Assembly (NCBI GenBank): GCA_949288185.1
Contig: CASEIZ010000066.1
Location: 1-52,286, forward strand
Length of the DNA: 52,286 bases
DNA from: an uncultured Eubacteriales bacterium
Lineage (GTDB): Bacteria; Bacillota; Clostridia; TANB77; CAG-508
Reading direction: 5' to 3'
Shown: piece after piece, positions 26,201-35,397 of the stretch
Layout: each line of letters begins with the position of its first letter
How positions within the stretch are numbered: the stretch's first letter is position 1
Program-made: the position numbers and the translations under genes
The notes under the pieces: model-generated
Seen by the model: only the letters and a program-made list of their open reading frames with translations
Told to the model about the DNA's origin: nothing
Database searches by the model: none

Positions 26201-28708
26201 ATGAATACTATATCAAATCCTATACAACAGGCAGAGTTAAAAGCAATGATGAAGAGTGCTTATTACGAAGAAGAAGAGTTATATATAGGAACAAATTTAC
26301 ACATGAATTTAAAAATAGAAAATATATCTGGAAATGATTTGAAAAATGTGAAAGGAACTATACAACTTCCAGAAGGAATATATTTAAGAGAAGCTTCTGA
26401 CTTAATATGGAATTCAACAGTAGTCAATGGAGAAAATAGAGAAGTAACTGCAGAGGATAAATTAATCAACCGTTCATATGATCAAGAAAATAATATACTA
26501 GCATTTGAAATTTCTAGCATGGAACCAGAAGAAATAACAACATTAGAGCTATATGTTCAAGTAGATCAATTTGAAGAAAGAGAAAAAGAATATGCATTTA
26601 TGTATCAATTAGCAGGTCAAAATATATATGTATCAAATATGTCTACTATAAAAATAATTAATACACAGAGAAATGTGACAGTAGAACAAACTGCAAATAT
26701 AGATGAAAATGTAGAATTACAAGATGAAGATGTTTTCGACATAACAGTAAAAGTAGAAAATCATGAAGCACAAGACTTATATTTCCAATTTTATGACGAT
26801 GTACCAGATGGGTTTACAGTTAGAAGTGGAAAATATGTATATCAAGGAGCAGAAACAGATATACCAATTGTTACTGATTTTAGCAATACGGGAGATTTTG
26901 AAATATCTGGCAATATCCTTTCAGGATTAATAAATGTATCAGCAGGAGAAACATTAGAAATTATACTAACAATAGAAGTTGATGCAGAATATATAACAGA
27001 AAAAACCATTACGAATACAATGGATATAGTATATGGAGAATTATCTGAAGACAGTGAAGTTTATCTATTTGATTGGTATCAGGGAGTACCATGTAGTAAG
27101 GATTATCAAGTGACATTATTATCAGAAGAACAAGAACAAAATTGGGTAGAAGTTAGTCAAACAGGAAATCCAGAAAATAATGCTGTATTAGAAAATGGAC
27201 AAGAAATTATTTATACATTTGATATTAAGAATACAAGAAATCATGAAATTGTAACAACAATTTATGACTATATTCCAAAGGGAATTACAGTACAATCTGC
27301 AAGCTTAAATGGACAAGATTTGCCAAGTGGAGATATTTATGTAGAAGGATATAGGATAGATGCAAATTCAAGTGTAACCCTAGAAATAATAGCATATGCA
27401 GATATTGCACAATTAACAAATACAGAGTTGGTGAATAATTTAACTGTCTCAACAGTTGTGGGAGATGTAACTTCAAATGATATTGTCTATAGAGTAATTT
27501 CAGAAGAAACACCAGTAGATCCAGATCCGGACGAACCAGAACCAGAAGAACCAGATCCAGATAATCCAGATCCAGAAGAACCAGAAGAACCAGACAATCC
27601 AAATCCAGAAGAACCGGACCCAGATAATCCAAGTCCAGAAGAACCAGAAGAACCAGACGAACCAACCCCAGATAATCCGAATGAACCAAGTGACAATAAA
27701 CAATATACTATTAGTGGTACAGCTTGGATAGATAGTAATAGAGATGGAAGAAGAGATTCTACAGAAAGTGTATTATCAGGAGTAGGTATTCGAGTAGTAG
27801 ATGCAGATCAAGGAACATATGTAGATAATATTCAGGCAACGACTTCAGCAAACGGACAATATCAAGTAACAGTTGGAAATGGAAATTATATATTAGTATT
27901 TTCTTATGATACAGAAAGATATAATCTTACAGAATATAGAAAAGAAGGCATATCAGAAGAGCAAAACTCAGATGCTTTTAGTAGAAATATAACCATAGAT
28001 GGAACAAATAGCACTGTGGGAGCAACCGATATGATTCATGTAAATTCAGAAAGTATTACAAATATAGATATTGGATTAACAGAAGCTTCAACATTTGACT
28101 TAGAATTAGATAAATACGTAAATGAAGTTATCGTACAAACAAAAAATAGTACAACACAATATGGATATAATAATCAAACTTTAGTAAAAGTTGAAATTCC
28201 ATCAAGAGAATTAAATAATGCAACAGTGATTATAAAATATACAATTCAAATTACAAATGTAGGAGAACTTGCTGGATATGTTCAAAACGTTGTGGATTAT
28301 ATACCATCTGACTTAACATTCAATTCAGAATTAAATACAGATTGGTATCAAGCAAATTCTAATTTACAAAATAATAGTTTATCAAATACGCCAATAGCAC
28401 CAGGAGAAACACAAACAATAGAATTGGTTTTAGTAAAAACAATGAATAATAATAATACAGGAACAGTAATTAATATAGCAGAAATTGGAGAAGCATCTAA
28501 TATATTAGAATTAAGTGATGTGGATTCAATTCCAAATAATAATAATGCATCTGAAGATGATTATGGTAGAGCAGAAATTATTATCAATGTTGGAACAGGT
28601 AAAGCCATTATATTTGTATCGATCATATTGATTATATTAGCTTTAACAGCTGTTAGCGTGTTTGTTATTAATAAAAAAGTATTAAGCAAAGATGATATTC
28701 ATTTTTAA
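23207..28708 (+). CDS. Giant surface protein A2, paralogue of A1
   Basis: 1833 residues. An N-terminal hydrophobic signal (about 6-34) leads to the same opening as A1 (FDAYFK, then LYININV) and the same internal landmark TTTEAKLEIS. Extended beta-repeat regions follow. A Pro/Glu/Asp-rich linker of about 60 residues (about 1436-1495) is longer and more acidic than in A1. Then come an SdrB-like domain (ISGTAWIDSNRDGRRD near 1502), a DUF11-like unit (LELDKYVNEVI near 1633) and a membrane helix (about 1800-1821) with NKKVLSKDD. NVGTGK precedes the helix in place of LPXTG. GTGAGGGG precedes the ATG. B2 follows 21 bases later. Confidence 0.85.
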   Translation: MKEKVLKLVTVIALIIALTSINVLFLGYHIVVALSSELESQGNRTNIDNVQFDAYFKVDNQATHYRQANISDEQMYLYININVLDKGSVDNAKIRINDSNFKIKDSSNSNEYVKNINTDTNEIELNSIIYNNHVEIEIPIEFNKVDNINADYFSKETNITLEGTYKEEEDEEALQGDIVTRVEWTDNAEVNMSQTIEKCIDLGENGILIQQQIATTVDNGSLPRESEQFTITVPKIGDALPTLIDVLLNGKKLDEGNAQYNAENGQLHVTKEMVIDDEGNTPWDNGTDEYKIIYMYDQSVRDSLTNITLHTEMNSKLFTKGNNVKTDEQQITLEFKGNVVSSEKTVTQELYKGYLYANSANETTYRENNVIEISNAEVIDSINASTNNSYFVDGGENPYDANAIVLYKETLINKNRFLQLFGNDGYINVKDASGNVISTINNQSETDESGNIHITYAQPVTGITFETSKPVEEGQFTIHNVKFIQGNTGYAKNQLKTFTRLNTNEVIVTNLGTDTIETGINLLDTTTEAKLEISNTNLTTLQMNENVQFTVTLKTASEKYDLFKNPVIELTLPSIISNISVNSVNKVYADEFNIEYARLRDGNNGEKIIQIALSGEQSDYSNEVNELAIVVNANIEFSVLTASQTSNVLMTYTNENGNEGSYQTSVDINIQSKPGMMIYNNLSGFNTAGDSIYTIDDNIPIGVLDVESGAMTAKVNTAIINNYDIEVKDTVIIGRIPKKGVYDGTVDTTLVSNLHTNFSGVEILYSANATATQDDGSWSTDATNAASYMIKLDSMAPGQAIAMQYEVIIPENVGYGQSIFAQTDVIYTYLGNPNTQTSTIGAKSENVITNNILALASTMQTEQDGLGIAISAVSGGSELEEGTPVYEGQMITYTMQITNHTGADLHNVNAKAIQTNGHLYDLIEEEAFDPNDYESTVGIYHKYDELDTNEKTFDTIDSLANGESIILQYNSIANETEDASAQISGSIHIQADELAEITMNTISNPIQQAELKAMMKSAYYEEEELYIGTNLHMNLKIENISGNDLKNVKGTIQLPEGIYLREASDLIWNSTVVNGENREVTAEDKLINRSYDQENNILAFEISSMEPEEITTLELYVQVDQFEEREKEYAFMYQLAGQNIYVSNMSTIKIINTQRNVTVEQTANIDENVELQDEDVFDITVKVENHEAQDLYFQFYDDVPDGFTVRSGKYVYQGAETDIPIVTDFSNTGDFEISGNILSGLINVSAGETLEIILTIEVDAEYITEKTITNTMDIVYGELSEDSEVYLFDWYQGVPCSKDYQVTLLSEEQEQNWVEVSQTGNPENNAVLENGQEIIYTFDIKNTRNHEIVTTIYDYIPKGITVQSASLNGQDLPSGDIYVEGYRIDANSSVTLEIIAYADIAQLTNTELVNNLTVSTVVGDVTSNDIVYRVISEETPVDPDPDEPEPEEPDPDNPDPEEPEEPDNPNPEEPDPDNPSPEEPEEPDEPTPDNPNEPSDNKQYTISGTAWIDSNRDGRRDSTESVLSGVGIRVVDADQGTYVDNIQATTSANGQYQVTVGNGNYILVFSYDTERYNLTEYRKEGISEEQNSDAFSRNITIDGTNSTVGATDMIHVNSESITNIDIGLTEASTFDLELDKYVNEVIVQTKNSTTQYGYNNQTLVKVEIPSRELNNATVIIKYTIQITNVGELAGYVQNVVDYIPSDLTFNSELNTDWYQANSNLQNNSLSNTPIAPGETQTIELVLVKTMNNNNTGTVINIAEIGEASNILELSDVDSIPNNNNASEDDYGRAEIIINVGTGKAIIFVSIILIILALTAVSVFVINKKVLSKDDIHF

Positions 28709-28729
28709 AGAAGGGAGGGGAAAATATAG

Positions 28730-31700
28730 ATGAAAATAAAAATAAAATCAAGTATTTGCATTATTGTTTCTGTTATTGTGTTTATTCTGATGGGGATATT
28801 TACATATAAAGTTTTTGGAGAAACTGCAAAAAATCTGGCAGACTCAGCAGTAAAGAATACCTCTCTTTTTTGGAACATCAAAAAAGGAGAAACAATTGAT
28901 GAAAATGGTATCATGAATGCTGCAAGTAACACACACTGGCTTTGTCTTAGCCATGAAAAAGTTACTGGTTTAGGTAGTACATCACGAATTGATGCGATTA
29001 TGGATATTAATGTATCAAAGCTAGGAACATATTCAACACAAGTCCTTAGCGGAGCAGAAAGTGTGACTAATGAAGATTGCAGTCGTAATAAAACAGTAAA
29101 GAGAATAGCTTATCATGTTTGGGCAGCTTCTGTAGATACAAGTAGAGGAATGGTAGGAGATGAAGGCTCAAGCCCATCTAAAAATGCTTTATACTATTTC
29201 TTTAATACTACAGATTTGACAAAATATATTGGAGATTTTGCTAAAAAAAGAACAGATAGTTATTTAAAAACATCAAAAGAACATAGTGGAAAAGTTTTAG
29301 ACTATGCATGGACTTATGCAGATAGTGAAACAACAGGATCAAGTGCAGACATAACAAGCAGTAGTGGTACAGGTGCAGAAGTTAATGTATCAAAATCAAC
29401 CAATGGAAATACATATAGTTATATAGGTCCATTTAAAATAACAACTGCTGGTACAATTGCAAGTGTTACTATCAAAGATGGAAACAGTTCACCAAGTGTT
29501 GCAGGATATGCCAATAGTATAGGTGGAGGAGTAGGAAATATTAAAAATCTTCCTAGAAATGGAAATGCATTTTATGTAGTAACAACTGATCTTTTAACAA
29601 ACACCAATGTATCAGTAACAATTAATACATCTGGTACATCTGGTGGAGGAACTGTTATTGATCCTAGAACTGGTAAATCAACCATTGGTTATATTAAAGC
29701 TAGAATTATATTTATTGGTAATAATGAAGGACAGGCAACAACAATATTTAGAGGAGATCTAATTAAAGGAAATCCTTCAAGTGATACGGTTACATTCACA
29801 GCAAAAAATAATTTAGGAAAAATGACAATACAAAAAGTGGGAGCATATGCAGGAAATGAAAATTATGAAAATGTTAGAGACTTTGGATTTAAATTATATT
29901 ATTTAGAAGGAACAACTAAAAAATATTTAAGAATTAATGATAGTGATACAATTAGTGGAAAAGCAAGTGTAGCGATTGGTGGAGATACAAAATATGATGC
30001 AGATGCTAATACAGCCACAACCATATTTACTTCAAGTAATGGAACAGTTTCCATTGATAATATATCTGTTGAACATGAATATTATATAGAAGAATCCAAT
30101 ACAGATGATACAAATTATTCAGCAAATATTATTAGTGCAACCACACAGATAGGAACTGGAGCAGTAACAGAATTAGAAACAGATGGAAATATAGCAGGTC
30201 CAATTACAGTAACACTTAAAGGAGCGAATAACACAGCAACAAAAATCATGCTAAAAGATTATAGAAAAATAGGAAATTTAACAATTGAAAAAGTAGATAA
30301 AGATGATTACAATACCAAATTAGGTAATGTTCAATTTAAAGTAAAAAATAAAGATACAGGATATTATGTTGTGGCTGAACAAACCGCAGAGGGCGAATAC
30401 AATATTCCAGACCAACTAAAAGGTTATACACAAAACGAAGAAGATGGAACCATATTTGTAACACATCCAACAACAGGAACAATTATTATAAATGGACTAG
30501 ATGTGGGGAATTATGAAGTAATTGAGATTAATAATCCACATTATGGATATACCATTTTACCAGAAAATGTTTCAACAACATTAGAAACCTCAGGTACAAC
30601 AGTTACTATAGAAAATGAAAAACAAACCGGAAACTTAAGCATTCAAAAGAAAGATGCAGATAGTGATGATATCAAATTAGAAGGTGTAACCTTTAAAATT
30701 AGAAGAGTAACTTCAAATGAATATTTAGGTTCAGGATATGTTGTAGGAATGCAAGGAGATTCTGCAAGCAATGCAACACCAATGGAAACAGCAACAGGAA
30801 CAGTATATTTTGCAAATATGACGGTAACAGATAATCCAGAAGAAGCAACGACATTTATAACAGATGCAGAAGGATTTATAAGAATATACAATATATTAAT
30901 AGGTGAATATGTTGTAGAAGAGATATCTGTAGGTGATCATTATGGATACTATGTAAATCCAGACTATGTTAACTGGGAGATTCGTAATAGTAATGGAGAA
31001 AACACTACAGTAAATAATGAAACATCAGCAACCATAGAGGTAGTAAGACAAAAATCTACAGATACAAGACCAGAAGCAGCACAACAAGGAACAAATGCTA
31101 CAGACAATATTACAGCAATCAATGAAAAACAAACAGGAAACTTAACGATTCAAAAGAAAGATGCAGATAGTGATGATATCAAATTAGAAGGTGTAAGCTT
31201 TAGACTTAGAAGAGTAACTTCAAATGAATGTTTAGGTTCAGGATATGTTGTAGGAATGCAAGGAGACTCTGCAAGTAATGCAACACCAATGGAAACAGCA
31301 ACAGGAACAGTATATTTTGCAAATATGAGAGTGACAGATAATCCAGAAGAAGCAACGACATTTATGACAGATGCGGAAGGATTTATAAGAATATACAATA
31401 TATTAATAGGTGAATATGTTGTAGAAGAGATATCTGTAGGTGATCATTATGGATACTATGTAAATTCAAACTATGTTAACTGGGAGATTCGTAATAGTGA
31501 TGGAAAAACTTCTACAGTAAATAATGAAACATCAGCAACCATAGAGGTAGTAAGACAAAAATCTACAGATACAAGACCAGAAGCAGCACAACAAGGAACA
31601 GATGTTGCAGATAAAGTAATAGCAATCAATGAAAAACAAACAGGAAATCTAAAAATTCAAAAGAAAGATGCTAACAAAGAAGATATGAAATTACAAGGTA

Positions 31701-34700
31701 TAAGCTTTAGACTTAGAAGAGTAACTTCAAATGAATGTTTAGGTTCAGGATATGTTGTAGGAATGCAAGGAGATTCTGCAAGTAATGCAACACCAATCGA
31801 AACAGCAACAGGAAAAACATATTTTGCCAATATGACAGTAACCAATAATCCAGACGAAGCAACAACCTTTGTAACAGATGAACAAGGAATCATTGAAATA
31901 TACAATATATTAATAGGTGAATATGTTGTAGAAGAAATATCTGTTGGAGACAATTTTGGTTATGATATAGACCCAGATTACATTTCATGGGAAATTACAA
32001 ATAGTAATGGAGAAACCAGTACAGTTAATCATTCAACATCAGCAACAATAGAGGTAGTAAGACAAAAATCTACAGATACAACACCAGAAGCAGCAGATCA
32101 AGGAACAGAAAATGCTGATCAAATAGTAACTAAAAATACAAGAAAATACATCAAAATAAGAGGATTTGCTTGGGAAGATAGGGAAGAAGGTAAAGATAGT
32201 ACAAAAGACTACATATGGAAAGATGGAACAGGAGATAAAAGGTTAGCCAATGTACCTGTTAGATTGATAACTGCTAATGGTGAAATAATAACAACAGTTA
32301 CAGATGAAAATGGAGAATATGTATTTGGTAACTATGATGAAGACCCAAGTGCTATCAAAATTGAGATAGATGACTTAGTTGGCGCATATATTGAATTTGA
32401 ATATAATGGTATGAGTTATCAATCAATTCAAGTAAATCCAAACTTTGATAGATCTGAAGAAACAGATGCAAATGGAAATACACTTGTAAAATATAGCGGA
32501 AATACCAATAAGTCATCAGATGAATATGAAGGAAGAAGAACAACTTTCAATAATAATTACGCAACAATCAGCCAAGGAATAGCATCAAATACAAGTGGAA
32601 CTAAAACCTATGATATTCGATATGATTATGATGCAACAAACCATGTAAGTAAAGTGCATTATGGTGATGACTTAAAATATGGATATACTGAACCAGAACG
32701 ACAAACATACCCAATCTCTGGAGTATATGAGCAATATGCAATACAAGCAATGACAGAACGAAGTTCAACAAATGCACTTTGTACAGGATTAACACCAGAG
32801 GAACTTAGACAAAATGCAGTAGTAGAAATTGGAGGATTAAATCTAGGTGTAGAAGAAAGACAAATGCCAGACTTATTCGTATTAGAAGATATGGAAAAAG
32901 TAGAAATTAGTTTAAATGATTATACACACATATATCAATATGCACAAAGATTTGAAGATCCTAAAAACTATGCTGGAGGAGAGCTAGTTAATGCAGATAA
33001 TACACTTAATGTAGCTGTCAGATTTGCTAACAAATATATAGAAAATTCATACTCAAGAGAAGTATATGCATCAGACATCGTATATAACAAACAACCAGGA
33101 AATGAAGGAAAACTAAAGATATTTGTAACATATCGAATAAAAATAACAAATGAATCATCAAGTGTATATACGACTTTAAAAACATTGTCAAATTACTATG
33201 ATGCAAGATATGAAAATGTTGTCGTAAGAGATGAAAATGGAAATATTATAGAATCGCAAGTGGACAATAGTTATAACCAAAATGGTTTCAAGAAAGTCAA
33301 TATTCAAGCAAATTATCAAATACCAGATGGACAAACAAGAGAAATGACGATTACATATCAATTGAATAATGAGGCTATCAATTCTATCTTAAATGAACAA
33401 TTAACATTAGATTCTATATCAGAAGTATCAGCATACTCTTCATATAGCGATAGTAATTACTCAGTACCATATGCAGGAATTGATATAGACTCTGCACCTG
33501 GTACAGTAGATACTGGAAACTATGAAGGAACACTTGAAGATGATACAGATAAAGCACCATCATTAATTCTTAACCTAAAAGAAGGAAGAAAAATTCAAGG
33601 TAATGTATGGGAAGATAGTGCTATACAAGAATTATTAGAACTATCTGGAGAACAGAAAGAAAGAAAAGGTGACGGTAAATATGCCGTAGGTAGTGAAAAT
33701 GTTGTTAACAATGTTCATGTAGAATTGTTTGCAGAAAATGCAGAAGGTAATTATGAATTAGCAAAACTATATCAATTTGATTCTGCAACTTTGGCAGAAA
33801 ATGTGGTAGATGCATCAACAGATACAAAAGGACAAGGATATTATGAATTCTCAGGAGTTATACCATCAAAATATGTCATAAGATATACATATGGAGATGA
33901 TAGTATCATTGTAGATCCAAGTGGTAATACTGTTAAAAATGTAGATCCAGATAGTTATAAATCTACAATTTACAGAGGCGGAAATGCTATAGCAGAAGGT
34001 GATTATTGGTGGTATAAAGAAGAAACAGGAGAAGGTATAGATAGATTCTCAGATGCAAAAGATAGTTTCGCAATACAAGAAGATGGAACAAGAATAGATG
34101 ATATTATAGGAGCAAGAACTTCACAAGATAATGATATTAATTACGGAACAGCAACAGAATCAGCACTATTAGAAGAAATTACTGCAGAGACAGCTCAATT
34201 TGAGATTGAAATAGATTATGATTTTGATCAAGAAAATGTAAGTACCTATAGTGATGATGTAAATAATAGACTTCAATTTATATTTGATAATTTCGACTTT
34301 GGTATTATCGAAAGACCAAAACAAGAGTTAGAAATTGCTAAACAAGTAGCGAATATACAAATTACATTAGCAAATGGAACAACCCTTATCAATGGTGACC
34401 CAAGAAGTCAAAATCTATCAGGTGTTAGATATTTAGATAATGGTGAGATTTATATCGAAATCGATAATGAGATTATACAAGGTGCAACAATGACCTTAAC
34501 GTATGAAATATCAGTAGATAATACAAGATGTGAAGTAGATTACAGTGATGAAAATTACTATATTTATGGAACCATTCCAGCAAATAAAGAAGATGTATAT
34601 AAAGTTGCAAGTATTGTAGATATGTATGACTATTTACCAGATGACATGGTATTCCAAGATGAGCTTTCTAATAACTGGGAGAAAATAGAGATAGCAGATT

Positions 34701-35119
34701 CTGATAAAGGAACCATTCTTTCAGAAGAAGTATATGAGGCTGTCAAAGGATCACAAAATGTTATTCATTTAACAACACCAATATTTGAAGATATGGAACC
34801 AGGTACAGTACGATCAACAGCAGATGTAAATTCAAACATTATTGTATCAAGACAATTATCAACACAATCAGATGATTTAACATATGAAAATGATATAGAA
34901 ATTATTAAATTAAAAGGAAGACTACCAGATAATTCAATACCTGGAAACTATGACCCAACGACAAATACACCAAATGAACCAGATGATAGTTACGCATCTG
35001 TAACGATTACAGGACCTACTGGTGATAATAGACAATATATATTATATGGAGCTCTTGGAATTAGTTTACTAATTATTGTAGGAGTAGGTATTGTCTTTAT
35101 CAAAAAGAAAGTGTTATAA
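28730..35119 (+). CDS. Giant surface protein B2, paralogue of B1, with altered thioester-like site
   Basis: 2129 residues. An N-terminal hydrophobic signal (about 8-27) is followed by a domain aligning with the B1 thioester domain: HWLCLSH with Cys72 and SSPSKNALYYF with Lys151 where B1 has Gln. Cna_B-like units follow (LGKMTIQKVG near 364, IGNLTIEKVDKDD near 516). Three near-identical 169-residue units come next (about 629-1135), then SdrB-like units starting IKIRGFAWEDREEG and IQGNVWEDSAIQ. DUF11-like regions precede a membrane helix and KKKVL. ITGPTGDN sits just before the helix, a degenerate LPXTG position. AAGGGAGGGG precedes the ATG. It is expected on the cell surface; the ligand is unknown. 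Confidence 0.85.
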   Translation: MKIKIKSSICIIVSVIVFILMGIFTYKVFGETAKNLADSAVKNTSLFWNIKKGETIDENGIMNAASNTHWLCLSHEKVTGLGSTSRIDAIMDINVSKLGTYSTQVLSGAESVTNEDCSRNKTVKRIAYHVWAASVDTSRGMVGDEGSSPSKNALYYFFNTTDLTKYIGDFAKKRTDSYLKTSKEHSGKVLDYAWTYADSETTGSSADITSSSGTGAEVNVSKSTNGNTYSYIGPFKITTAGTIASVTIKDGNSSPSVAGYANSIGGGVGNIKNLPRNGNAFYVVTTDLLTNTNVSVTINTSGTSGGGTVIDPRTGKSTIGYIKARIIFIGNNEGQATTIFRGDLIKGNPSSDTVTFTAKNNLGKMTIQKVGAYAGNENYENVRDFGFKLYYLEGTTKKYLRINDSDTISGKASVAIGGDTKYDADANTATTIFTSSNGTVSIDNISVEHEYYIEESNTDDTNYSANIISATTQIGTGAVTELETDGNIAGPITVTLKGANNTATKIMLKDYRKIGNLTIEKVDKDDYNTKLGNVQFKVKNKDTGYYVVAEQTAEGEYNIPDQLKGYTQNEEDGTIFVTHPTTGTIIINGLDVGNYEVIEINNPHYGYTILPENVSTTLETSGTTVTIENEKQTGNLSIQKKDADSDDIKLEGVTFKIRRVTSNEYLGSGYVVGMQGDSASNATPMETATGTVYFANMTVTDNPEEATTFITDAEGFIRIYNILIGEYVVEEISVGDHYGYYVNPDYVNWEIRNSNGENTTVNNETSATIEVVRQKSTDTRPEAAQQGTNATDNITAINEKQTGNLTIQKKDADSDDIKLEGVSFRLRRVTSNECLGSGYVVGMQGDSASNATPMETATGTVYFANMRVTDNPEEATTFMTDAEGFIRIYNILIGEYVVEEISVGDHYGYYVNSNYVNWEIRNSDGKTSTVNNETSATIEVVRQKSTDTRPEAAQQGTDVADKVIAINEKQTGNLKIQKKDANKEDMKLQGISFRLRRVTSNECLGSGYVVGMQGDSASNATPIETATGKTYFANMTVTNNPDEATTFVTDEQGIIEIYNILIGEYVVEEISVGDNFGYDIDPDYISWEITNSNGETSTVNHSTSATIEVVRQKSTDTTPEAADQGTENADQIVTKNTRKYIKIRGFAWEDREEGKDSTKDYIWKDGTGDKRLANVPVRLITANGEIITTVTDENGEYVFGNYDEDPSAIKIEIDDLVGAYIEFEYNGMSYQSIQVNPNFDRSEETDANGNTLVKYSGNTNKSSDEYEGRRTTFNNNYATISQGIASNTSGTKTYDIRYDYDATNHVSKVHYGDDLKYGYTEPERQTYPISGVYEQYAIQAMTERSSTNALCTGLTPEELRQNAVVEIGGLNLGVEERQMPDLFVLEDMEKVEISLNDYTHIYQYAQRFEDPKNYAGGELVNADNTLNVAVRFANKYIENSYSREVYASDIVYNKQPGNEGKLKIFVTYRIKITNESSSVYTTLKTLSNYYDARYENVVVRDENGNIIESQVDNSYNQNGFKKVNIQANYQIPDGQTREMTITYQLNNEAINSILNEQLTLDSISEVSAYSSYSDSNYSVPYAGIDIDSAPGTVDTGNYEGTLEDDTDKAPSLILNLKEGRKIQGNVWEDSAIQELLELSGEQKERKGDGKYAVGSENVVNNVHVELFAENAEGNYELAKLYQFDSATLAENVVDASTDTKGQGYYEFSGVIPSKYVIRYTYGDDSIIVDPSGNTVKNVDPDSYKSTIYRGGNAIAEGDYWWYKEETGEGIDRFSDAKDSFAIQEDGTRIDDIIGARTSQDNDINYGTATESALLEEITAETAQFEIEIDYDFDQENVSTYSDDVNNRLQFIFDNFDFGIIERPKQELEIAKQVANIQITLANGTTLINGDPRSQNLSGVRYLDNGEIYIEIDNEIIQGATMTLTYEISVDNTRCEVDYSDENYYIYGTIPANKEDVYKVASIVDMYDYLPDDMVFQDELSNNWEKIEIADSDKGTILSEEVYEAVKGSQNVIHLTTPIFEDMEPGTVRSTADVNSNIIVSRQLSTQSDDLTYENDIEIIKLKGRLPDNSIPGNYDPTTNTPNEPDDSYASVTITGPTGDNRQYILYGALGISLLIIVGVGIVFIKKKVL
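30614..32134 (+). repeat. Three tandem 507-bp repeats within B2
   Basis: Unit starts at 30614, 31121 and 31628 are exactly 507 bases apart, each beginning AATGAAAAACAAAC. Each encodes a 169-residue Cna_B-type unit with GNLxIQKKDA, a shared GYVVGMQGDSASNATP core, YVVEEISVGD and a linker VVRQKSTDT. Units 1 and 2 are nearly identical including silent sites. Unit 3 matches in the core but differs at its edges. Confidence 0.95.
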
Positions 35120-35149
35120 AATTTATAAATGAATAAAAAATACAATCTA

Positions 35150-35182
35150 AAAAAATCATTCCTAAATAGGGATGATTTTTTT
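35150..35182 (+). terminator. Terminator of module 2 (after B2)
   Basis: Arms AAAAAATCATTCC (35150-35162) and GGGATGATTTTTT (35169-35181) pair with one G-U, loop TAAATA, ending in a T run. Confidence 0.8.
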
Positions 35183-35397
35183 GGATGGAATTAAAGTTAT
35201 GATATTGCTTTTTTTGACATTCTGTAATAAAATAAAAAGCATAAAAACAAAGAAAAAAGAATATAAGAAAATATATCATAAAAAAACCGTATATTCTGTA
35301 AAAAAGTTATTAAAAATAACTTACTAAAAAAGACAAAAACCACAAAAGACAAGTAGTAAAATATAGCGTATATATTAGGTAAAGGTGGTATGTGAAT

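Noticed and set aside
27285..27703. Open frames rich in Leu/Gly/Ser on the minus strand opposite the A2 linker
   Set aside because: They are mirror images of the Pro/Glu/Asp repeat codons in A2 and have no initiation signals.
30643..31953. Three similar minus-strand open frames spaced by 507 bases
   Set aside because: They are antisense shadows of the triplicated B2 units, not genes.
30614..32134. CRISPR-like regularly spaced repeat
   Set aside because: Units are 507 bases, contiguous and in frame within a coding gene.
13990..35119. Prophage or integrative element carrying the surface proteins
   Set aside because: No integrase, transposase, attachment repeats or change in base composition is visible at the borders.
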